From Polynucleobacter sp. Latsch14-2 (GTDB lineage Bacteria > Pseudomonadota > Gammaproteobacteria > Burkholderiales > Burkholderiaceae): a DNA stretch of 64,000 nt. Position numbers and translations under genes: made by a program. The stretch spans positions 62,001-126,000 of the forward strand of contig NZ_JACVPL010000002.1 in the NCBI RefSeq assembly GCF_018881925.1, in the 5' to 3' direction. Positions 58,033-64,000 of this stretch are shown one piece after another. The first letter of the stretch is position 1; each line of letters starts with the position of its first letter. The notes below the pieces were generated by a model, which did no database searches, was not told the DNA's origin, and was given only the letters and a program-made list of their open reading frames with translations.

Positions 58033-59099
58033 GAGATCAACCTTTGTTTAAAAAGAATCTCAGCAAAGGGGAGCAACTGCATTTTGCTCGGCAGCTACTT
58101 TCGCTTCTGCATGCTGGCTTACCACTATTAAATGCGATTGAGTTACTTTATCAATCTGCCCCTCAATCCTGGATTGGTTGGATAAAAGACGTTTATGCAC
58201 GCCTTAAAAAAGGTGATAGCCTCTCTCACTCCCTGAAAGAAGAGGGAGATCTTTTTTCAATCGAGTTTATTAATCTTATTCGAGTGAGCGAACGCTCCGG
58301 TGATCTGACATTGGCACTCCAAACGATTAGTAAACAACTGACGGAACAGATTGAGCTACGCCGAAAAATACAGCAAGCACTCAGCTACCCTGTTATTACC
58401 CTAGCCACTTCTTTTGCACTCGTCATTGTGATGATGGTTTGGGTTGTACCAGTATTTAAAGATGTCTTTGCACACTTTCAGGCAGACTTGCCTGCCCCCA
58501 CTCGAATATTAATTAGGGTATCCACACTAATTGAAAATTTCTTGCTTGAACTACTGCTGGGAGTTGTATTACTACTTGCAATATTTATTACCGCTTGGTT
58601 AAAGTCACCCCATGTACAAAAAAAATGTGACGGCTTGGCGCTACATATTCCAATATTAGGAAATTTATTGAGGCTCGCCACACTGACCCATTGGTGCCGA
58701 ACCCTAGGGCACTTACTAGCCTCGGGATTGCCGCTTCCAGATGCATTACGTATCACAGCACAATCGTCCAACCACTGGCTAAGTCATGACTTTAGCGCGG
58801 AGGTTTTTAAACATCTAACACGAGGCTGGCCAGTCGGGGAGTCACTTAAAAAAGCCGATCCAACTAGGGTTTTATGCGATATCGAAACATTGCAACTGTT
58901 GCGTATAGGCGCAGAAAGTGGCTGTTTGCCAGAAATGCTGAATCAGCGTGCCGACACGCTAGGAGCTCAGCTCAGCAACCAACTTAACACCCTGAGCCAA
59001 AGTCTCGAACCCTTGCTAATCATTTTGGTTGGAGCCATCATTGGGGGGCTAGTCATCATCCTCTATCTCCCTATTTTTAATCTAGGACAAATCGTCTAA
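58023..59099 (+). CDS. pilC: Type IV pilus/type II secretion inner-membrane platform protein
   Basis: The polytopic platform on which the ATPase PilB acts. Two homologous GspF domains are seen: HFARQLLSLLHAGLPLLNAI with FINLIRVSERSGDL, and THWCRTLGHLLASGLPLPDAL with LQLLRIGAESGCLPEML. Three transmembrane helices lie at about 128-150, 178-198 and 332-352. The 358 residues are slightly short of typical PilC (about 400), lacking part of the N-terminal tail. It overlaps pilB by 10 bp and pilD by 1 bp. Confidence 0.93.
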   Translation: MALRDQPLFKKNLSKGEQLHFARQLLSLLHAGLPLLNAIELLYQSAPQSWIGWIKDVYARLKKGDSLSHSLKEEGDLFSIEFINLIRVSERSGDLTLALQTISKQLTEQIELRRKIQQALSYPVITLATSFALVIVMMVWVVPVFKDVFAHFQADLPAPTRILIRVSTLIENFLLELLLGVVLLLAIFITAWLKSPHVQKKCDGLALHIPILGNLLRLATLTHWCRTLGHLLASGLPLPDALRITAQSSNHWLSHDFSAEVFKHLTRGWPVGESLKKADPTRVLCDIETLQLLRIGAESGCLPEMLNQRADTLGAQLSNQLNTLSQSLEPLLIILVGAIIGGLVIILYLPIFNLGQIV

Positions 59100-59599
59100 T
59101 GATGTCCTTTGCACTTAACTACTGCATACAAACAATCCTAATTGGAGTTTTGTTGTATCTAGCCTATATTGATTTTCGAACTTTTCAATTACCCAACACC
59201 ATTACCCTGCCACTTATCATTACCGGCTTTGGTTTTAGTGCCTTTACAACTCTAGGACTGACAGATGCGTCATCATCTCTGATGGGGGCTTGCCTTGGGT
59301 ATACCCTCCTTTGGCTCCCAAACTGGGTGTACCACCGTATCAAAAAACAAGATGGCGTTGGAATGGGTGATGCCAAACTACTTGCCGCCCTTGGAGCCTG
59401 GCTGGGCTGGAGTTCCCTACCGGGCATCTTACTAATAGCCTCGCTATCTGGGGTTATTGGTGGAATACTGTGGCTTCAATGGCAACAGCGCCGCTATGGT
59501 CAAGCCTTTCCTTTTGGGCCATTTCTTGTCATTGCTGGCATTATTCAGTTGTTATGGCCTCAACTCCTCACCAAAATCCTACCGATCCATCTGATTTAA
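59099..59599 (+). CDS. pilD: Short prepilin peptidase (A24 family)
   Basis: An aspartic membrane protease that cleaves prepilin leader peptides. The two catalytic aspartates are in YIDFRTFQLPN (Asp25) and GVGMGDAKLLAALGAW (Asp91). At 166 residues it lacks the N-terminal region of full PilD (about 280), which holds the zinc CxxC pairs and the N-methyltransferase part. Methylation of pilin by this protein is therefore doubtful. About six helices remain. Its 3' end overlaps coaE by 46 bp. Confidence 0.9.
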   Translation: MMSFALNYCIQTILIGVLLYLAYIDFRTFQLPNTITLPLIITGFGFSAFTTLGLTDASSSLMGACLGYTLLWLPNWVYHRIKKQDGVGMGDAKLLAALGAWLGWSSLPGILLIASLSGVIGGILWLQWQQRRYGQAFPFGPFLVIAGIIQLLWPQLLTKILPIHLI

Positions 59600-60240
59600 C
59601 GGCCCTCAAGGGACACATCCCCTTACTTGGCCTAACAGGTGGCATCGGCTCTGGGAAAACTACAGTGAGCAATTTATTGGGTAGGCTGGGGGCTGGAGTA
59701 ATCGATACCGATCTCATTGCCCACCAAATTACAGCACCCGGCGGAATAGCAATCCCCCTTATTCAGGAGCAGTTCGGAGCTAAGTTTATCGACTCTGCAG
59801 GAGCCCTCAATAGGGGAAAAATGCGCGCCCTTGTATTTACAAACCCGGAGTCCAGGAAAGCTTTAGAGCAAATTACACACCCCCTGATTCGCCAAGAAAC
59901 CACACGGCAAGCCCTTAAATTAAGTAAATCTGGCAAGCCCTACTTGGTTTTTGTAGTCCCCCTACTCATTGAGTCGGGGAATTGGCAAGGCATTCTTGAC
60001 CATATTGCGGTTGTAGACTGCCCCGAAGACGTCCAAATTGCAAGAGTTATGGAGCGCAGTGGACTTACCAAACAAGATGTAGAGAAAATCCTTGCCGCTC
60101 AAGCCAGCCGGGCAAAGCGCATTTCACAAGCAGACACCGTCTTGCATAACGACAGGGACTTAGCCAAGCTGGAAGCAGAGACGCAAGTTTTGCACCAAAA
60201 ATTAATAGGATTTAAGACCAATCAATCAACTTCGTCATAG
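59554..60240 (+). CDS. coaE: Dephospho-CoA kinase
   Basis: Phosphorylates dephospho-CoA, the last step of coenzyme A synthesis. I chose the ATG at 59554 (MASTPHQNPTDPSDLTALKG), giving 228 residues; the longer open frame would overlap pilD even more with a non-homologous head. The P-loop GLTGGIGSGKTTVSNLL, GAGVIDTDLIAHQITAPGG and VFVVPLLIESGNW are family blocks. It overlaps pilD by 46 bp and precedes zapD by 11 bp, the conserved pilBCD-coaE-zapD order. Confidence 0.95.
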   Translation: MASTPHQNPTDPSDLTALKGHIPLLGLTGGIGSGKTTVSNLLGRLGAGVIDTDLIAHQITAPGGIAIPLIQEQFGAKFIDSAGALNRGKMRALVFTNPESRKALEQITHPLIRQETTRQALKLSKSGKPYLVFVVPLLIESGNWQGILDHIAVVDCPEDVQIARVMERSGLTKQDVEKILAAQASRAKRISQADTVLHNDRDLAKLEAETQVLHQKLIGFKTNQSTSS

Positions 60241-60251
60241 AATATGGACTT

Positions 60252-61004
60252 GTGATCGTATACGAATACCCCTTCAACGAATTAGTTCGGAGCATGCTTC
60301 GACTGGAGTATTTGTTCGCCCGTTTTAATCACTTTTTAAAATCGGATGACCCAGAACTACATCACAATGCGGTCGCTACATTATTTGACCTAGGTGACAT
60401 TGGCTCACGTGGCGATATCAAGTCCCTCTTGCTAAAAGAATTCGAGCGTCAAAAATATACCCTCAATGGTTTAAAGTCCTCACAAAAGGTTGACCAAGAG
60501 GCGCTTTCTCAGACTCTCACAGAAATTGATTCGGCATCGGCAAAGATTAATCATTCTGTCGGCAGGCCAAATGCCGCCATTTCTGAAAGTGAGTGGCTCA
60601 ATGCAATTCGCACACGCCTAAATATTCCTGGTGGAACTAGTCCAATTGATCTGCCGAGTTACCATGCCTGGAAAAATAGTCCAACAATTCAACGTCGTGA
60701 ATTGCTGCAAAATTTTGTGAGTCCACTCTTACCTTGGCATGAAGCGTGTCAAGTTTTTCTCAGACTACTCCGTCAAGCTGGTGAAGCAAAGGAAGTAGTT
60801 GCACATCAAGGATCTTTTCAACAAGCACCCTCAGGAAAAGTTTACCAACTTATGCGTATTGCCGTTGAAGACGATTCTATTTACTCAGAAATTAGTGCCA
60901 ATAAGTATTTGCTATCAATCCGCTTTTTAAAAGCAGATCGTGATAAAAAAGCACAGCTGATAAACGTCGATGTGCCGTTCAACCTGACTCTTTGTCAGTT
61001 CTAA
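60252..61004 (+). CDS. zapD: Cell division protein ZapD
   Basis: Bundles FtsZ filaments at the Z ring. The 250-residue protein begins IVYEYPFNELVRSMLRLEYLF, nearly invariant in ZapD/YacF, and has NAVATLFDLGDIGSRGDIKS, LPSYHAWKNSPTIQRR and a C-terminal beta part ending VDVPFNLTLCQF. The start is GTG at 60252. Its stop overlaps the convergent mutT stop by 4 bp. The small gyrase inhibitor gene yacG, often found after zapD, is absent here. Confidence 0.95.
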   Translation: MIVYEYPFNELVRSMLRLEYLFARFNHFLKSDDPELHHNAVATLFDLGDIGSRGDIKSLLLKEFERQKYTLNGLKSSQKVDQEALSQTLTEIDSASAKINHSVGRPNAAISESEWLNAIRTRLNIPGGTSPIDLPSYHAWKNSPTIQRRELLQNFVSPLLPWHEACQVFLRLLRQAGEAKEVVAHQGSFQQAPSGKVYQLMRIAVEDDSIYSEISANKYLLSIRFLKADRDKKAQLINVDVPFNLTLCQF

Positions 61005-61417
61005 TCCAAAAGCCTTTTTAATTTTTCCAGCATTGGCCAGGCCGCAGGCAATAGCGGCGCAACTGATGGACCTTCATCAGATATTGTCTGCCAAGATAAT
61101 GTCTGGCCCTCACAACCCCGTGGGGTGCCTAGCCAATTTCGAATGATACTCACATGAAGCCTTACATAGGCATGTGGATAATCATGCTCAAGCACAGTCA
61201 ATGCTTCGCTAGATTCAATTTCAATTCCAAGCTCTTCTTGCAACTCTCGTTTAAGTGCATCAAATACAGACTCACCTGACTCAATTTTTCCTCCGGGCAC
61301 TTCCCAATACCCAGCATAAGGCTTACCCTCAGGCCTTTGACCCAAAAGATAGCGACCCTCAGAGTCCAGCAGGATGCCTGCGGCTACCTCTGTAACTGGA
61401 CGATTATTTACATTCAT
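61001..61417 (-). CDS. mutT: MutT-type 8-oxo-dGTP pyrophosphohydrolase (Nudix)
   Basis: Cleans oxidised dGTP from the nucleotide pool. The Nudix box GKIESGESVFDALKRELQEE is at about 43-65 in a 138-residue protein, with GRYLLGQRPEGKPYAGYWEVPGG just before, typical of MutT. The length equals E. coli MutT (129) plus a short tail. It ends the argJ-DUF815-mutT run (11 bp after the ATPase gene) and overlaps zapD tail to tail. Confidence 0.92.
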   Translation of the reverse strand: MNVNNRPVTEVAAGILLDSEGRYLLGQRPEGKPYAGYWEVPGGKIESGESVFDALKRELQEELGIEIESSEALTVLEHDYPHAYVRLHVSIIRNWLGTPRGCEGQTLSWQTISDEGPSVAPLLPAAWPMLEKLKRLLD

Positions 61418-61428
61418 GAGAGATGTGC

Positions 61429-62286
61429 TTAGGGGTGAGAACCAGCCCAGTGCTTAGCGAATTGCCAAGCTACTCGACCTGAACGTGAGCCCCGCTCTAA
61501 TGCCCAAATTAATGCTTCTGCACGCGCAGCCTCAATTTGAGAATGATTCATACCAAAGTGCTGTAACCAATGTCCAACAATGGCTAGGTACTCATCTTGT
61601 TTGGGGGGATAAAAAGACAACCATAGCCCAAAGCGTTCAGATAAAGAAATTTTTTCCTCAACCACTTCACCCGGATGAATCTCTCCATCATCGCTATGAA
61701 CGTAACCTTCGTTATCTTTCATATACTCAGGCAAAAGATGGCGGCGATTTGAGGTTGCATAAATTAATATATTGTCGACTTGAGCCGATACAGAACCATC
61801 CAAGGCAGACTTCATAGCCTTATATCCAGACTCGCCATCCTCAAATGACAGATCATCGCAAAAAATAATGAAACGTTCTGGGCGATCTGCCAAGAGGTCT
61901 GTAATATCAGCTAAGTCAGCTAAATGTTCTTTTTCTACCTCAACCAAACGTAAGCCTTGACTTGCAAACTCATGCAAACTCGCCTTAATTAAGGATGACT
62001 TCCCTGTGCCTCTAGCGCCCGTTAATAGAATATTATTCGCTGGTTTTTTTTGAATGAAATTCTGGGTATTTTCACGAATAGCATCGCGCTGACGATCGAT
62101 ATGCTGCAGATCCTCAAAGCTAATATCGGATACATGTTTGACGGGTTGCAAAAAACCAATACTGCCAAAAATACTATCGCGCCGACGCCATCTAAATGCT
62201 ACAGACGACTTCCATTGCTCTGCTGTTAGTGGCTTAGGTAAAAAAGTCTCTAGATGACTTAATAAATTTTCTAATTTTTCACTCAT
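61429..62286 (-). CDS. DUF815-family P-loop ATPase
   Basis: An AAA-like ATPase of unknown role, 285 residues. Walker A is LLTGARGTGKSSLIKASL (about 106-120), Walker B FIIFCDDLSFE, and a sensor-like segment IYATSNRRHLLPEYM follows. A tryptophan/arginine-rich N-terminal part precedes the ATPase. The gene lies in the conserved argJ-DUF815-mutT arrangement of betaproteobacteria. Neither partner nor substrate can be read from the sequence. Confidence 0.85.
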   Translation of the reverse strand: MSEKLENLLSHLETFLPKPLTAEQWKSSVAFRWRRRDSIFGSIGFLQPVKHVSDISFEDLQHIDRQRDAIRENTQNFIQKKPANNILLTGARGTGKSSLIKASLHEFASQGLRLVEVEKEHLADLADITDLLADRPERFIIFCDDLSFEDGESGYKAMKSALDGSVSAQVDNILIYATSNRRHLLPEYMKDNEGYVHSDDGEIHPGEVVEEKISLSERFGLWLSFYPPKQDEYLAIVGHWLQHFGMNHSQIEAARAEALIWALERGSRSGRVAWQFAKHWAGSHP

Positions 62287-62312
62287 TTGTTTTTGCGCTC
62301 TGTTTAACTTTC

Positions 62313-63548
62313 TTAAGACCGGTAATCAGCATTTATAGAGACATATTCGTGAGATAGATCACAGGTCCACATGGTTTGAGTTGCAGAGCCGCGACCTAAA
62401 TCAATCTTGACAGTGATTTCAGCTTCTTTCATAACTCTTTGCCCATCAGCTTCTTGATAACTAGGGTTACGGCCACCATCCTTGGCAACCCAAACATCAC
62501 CTAACCACATCTGCACTCGACTAACATCCAAGTCGGTAATGCCTGCATATCCAATCGCAGCCAGAATGCGGCCTAAATTGGGGTCGCTAGCAAAGAATGC
62601 TGTCTTAACCAATGGTGAATGCGCGACTGCTTTGGCTACCAAACGACATTCTTCAGAAGTCTTGCCGCCACACACTTCAATAGTCATAAATTTAGTGGCT
62701 CCCTCACCATCTCGCACAATCATTTGCGCTAGCTTTCTGGCCACGGTAATTAGGGCATTACGCACAATTGCATAATTTGGATCGGTAATTGAAGCAATCT
62801 GGACTGCTGACTGCCCAGTCGCCATCACGATAAAAGAGTCATTAGTTGAAGTGTCGCCGTCGATCGTAATGGCATTAAACGAAAGATCTGCGATTTCACG
62901 CGTGAGATTGCCAAGCAGTCCCGGCGCAAAGCCGGCATCGGTGGCAATAAATCCCAGCATCGTCGCCATATTCGGATGAATCATGCCAGCGCCCTTACAG
63001 ATCCCGGTGATCACTACTGAGCCTAACGGAGTTTGCACCGTCATTGAAGTGGCTTTAGGCTGCGTATCCGTGGTCATGATAGCTTCAGCCGCATCAAGCC
63101 AATTGTCTTCACCTAAATTAGCCACGGCATTGGGAAGCGCAGAAGTAATTTTTTCGATAGGCAAGGGCTCCAGAATGACGCCTGTCGAGAATGGCAATAT
63201 CTGAGCAGGATTGAGCTTGAGCTCCTCAGCCAAAACATCACAAGTCTCTAGAGCATGTTTCATACCTGCCTCTCCAGTGCCCGCATTGGCATTGCCTGTA
63301 TTCACCACCAGGGCGCGGATTTCTCCATTGCGCCCCTCTTGTGCTAAGTGCTCGCGGCAAACCTGAACCGGTGCGGCACAGAAACGATTTAAGGTAAATA
63401 CACCAGCAACCTGGGATCCAGGAGCTAATGTCATCACTAATAAATCTTTGCGATTTGCTTTCTTAATGCCAGCTTGAGTAATGCCCATCTGAAAGCCCTT
63501 CACAGGCTTGAGTTGGTCTTTTTGGGGAAGTGGGAGGTTAACTGTCAT
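62313..63548 (-). CDS. argJ: Bifunctional ornithine acetyltransferase/N-acetylglutamate synthase
   Basis: Recycles the acetyl group in arginine synthesis, from N-acetylornithine to glutamate. The self-cleavage site is in [16 protein letters not shown], where the Thr after Ala becomes the nucleophile of the beta chain. [17 protein letters not shown] and [14 protein letters not shown] are also diagnostic. I chose the ATG at 63548 ([18 protein letters not shown]), 411 residues; a start nine codons upstream is open. It is 26 bp before the DUF815 gene and has a terminator just upstream. Confidence 0.96.
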   Translation of the reverse strand: MTVNLPLPQKDQLKPVKGFQMGITQAGIKKANRKDLLVMTLAPGSQVAGVFTLNRFCAAPVQVCREHLAQEGRNGEIRALVVNTGNANAGTGEAGMKHALETCDVLAEELKLNPAQILPFSTGVILEPLPIEKITSALPNAVANLGEDNWLDAAEAIMTTDTQPKATSMTVQTPLGSVVITGICKGAGMIHPNMATMLGFIATDAGFAPGLLGNLTREIADLSFNAITIDGDTSTNDSFIVMATGQSAVQIASITDPNYAIVRNALITVARKLAQMIVRDGEGATKFMTIEVCGGKTSEECRLVAKAVAHSPLVKTAFFASDPNLGRILAAIGYAGITDLDVSRVQMWLGDVWVAKDGGRNPSYQEADGQRVMKEAEITVKIDLGRGSATQTMWTCDLSHEYVSINADYRS

Positions 63549-63574
63549 AGTTCGATAATTGTAGATGAGGCTCA

Positions 63575-63603
63575 AAAAGAAAGCGCGCCCTTAGGCGCGC
63601 TTT
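63575..63603 (-). terminator. Terminator between the oxidoreductase gene and argJ
   Basis: AAAGCGCGCC (63580-63589) pairs perfectly with GGCGCGCTTT (63594-63603) over a 4-nt loop, followed on the minus strand by CTTTTT. It ends the gene at 63631-64000 and separates it from argJ. Confidence 0.85.
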
Positions 63604-63630
63604 GCCAAATGCTTTACTTCAATAAAAAGC

Positions 63631-64000
63631 CTAAGCCTTAATTGGGAGTTCCCTAATGCGGTGACCAGTATTGGCCGCAATCGCGTTTACCAATGCTGGA
63701 GCAACCAAGGGGACCCCAACCTCACCTAAGCCGCCTGGCTTCTCTTGACTGGGAACTAAATGCACCTCAACGACTGGGGCTTGGTTTATGCGAATACTCG
63801 GGTAATCGTTGAAGTTGTTTTGCTGCACTCGCCCAGATTCAATAGTAATTTCATTATACAAAGCTGCGCCTAATCCATAGAGGATGCCTCCGGTCAGCTG
63901 TGCTTTTGCCTGATCTGGATGAACCGCAATTCCACAATCTGAGACGAAAGTAATTTTCTTGACCTTCGTACTCGCAGCAATCGGATCCAACTCAATCACA
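63631..64000 (-). CDS. Molybdopterin-binding oxidoreductase large subunit (isoquinoline 1-oxidoreductase beta/xanthine dehydrogenase family), C-terminal fragment
   Basis: The last 122 or so residues of a molybdenum hydroxylase large subunit, cut by the window edge. VDCGIAVHPDQAKAQLTGG-like VSDCGIAVHPDQAKAQLTGG, LYGLGAALYNEITIESGRV and the end block PGGLGEVGVPLVAPALVNAI with the catalytic glutamate in GLGE are typical of the aldehyde oxidase/xanthine dehydrogenase C-terminus, closest in look to IorB. Such enzymes need an Fe-S subunit, presumably upstream beyond base 64000. The substrate is unknown. A strong terminator follows. Confidence 0.88.
   Translation of the reverse strand, partial: VIELDPIAASTKVKKITFVSDCGIAVHPDQAKAQLTGGILYGLGAALYNEITIESGRVQQNNFNDYPSIRINQAPVVEVHLVPSQEKPGGLGEVGVPLVAPALVNAIAANTGHRIRELPIKA

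Noticed and set aside
59470..59553. Longer N-terminus of CoaE
   Set aside because: It would lie wholly within pilD in another frame; the ATG at 59554 gives the usual length.

Overview
The window looks like chromosome from a compact, moderate-GC betaproteobacterium of the Burkholderiaceae, most likely Polynucleobacter or a close relative. This rests on gene order and protein character: fur divergent from bamE-dapB-leuS-lptE-holA-proA, a lysine/alanine-rich histone H1-like gene next to nrdAB, rplU-rpmA-obgE divergent from ispB, pilBCD-coaE-zapD, and very short intergenic gaps. No tRNA, rRNA, CRISPR array, insertion sequence or prophage was recognised. Almost everything is housekeeping; the oddities are gene architecture, recoding signals and regulatory sites.

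Left part (1-15.6 kb): a minus-strand run from bamE to hemL combines lysine, proline, heme, LPS-export and tRNA/rRNA functions, including a 56-residue rubredoxin. Divergent fur follows, then gapA and tkt (minus), rsmE (plus) and a barstar-like gene (minus). 15.7-22.1 kb holds maeB, the overlapping trio thiL-pgpA-pncC, corA and pyrF. 22.1-28.9 kb is a tightly coupled minus-strand operon mpl-SDR-RNase II-tonB-aroE-mtgA (cell wall, shikimate, RNA turnover). 28.9-34.6 kb is a plus-strand run tlpA, then aroQ-accB-accC-prmA-pfkB (shikimate, fatty-acid initiation), in which prmA is fused to a membrane-anchored DUF3426 domain.

Middle (34.6-48.6 kb): a histone H1-like gene whose reading frame ends at an A9 run followed at once by a stop. 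A -1 shift at A AAA AAG opens a 43-codon extension, and a 7-nt spacer and hairpin sit where a frameshift stimulator would. Next come nrdB-nrdA with a good promoter and two NrdR boxes 31 bp apart, a membrane-anchored zinc-ribbon/AmpD fusion, a CcsA/YpjD-like gene, ffh, proS, rppH, a CNP1-like lipoprotein, a ProB without PUA domain, and obgE-rpmA-rplU driven by a consensus sigma-70 promoter lying inside the start of ispB.

Right part (48.6-64 kb): ispB, then the most accessory-looking stretch (49.6-55.6 kb) with a GrdB-like protein, a fumarylacetoacetase-family enzyme, a PanE-family reductase, a sodium:solute symporter, a squalene-synthase-like enzyme and Ogt. Then a CorC-type transporter is translationally coupled to a minimal type IV pilus/secretion core (pilB-pilC-pilD, with reduced PilB and PilD), followed by coaE-zapD. 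Opposite these run argJ, a DUF815 ATPase and mutT, and the window ends inside a molybdopterin-binding oxidoreductase subunit.
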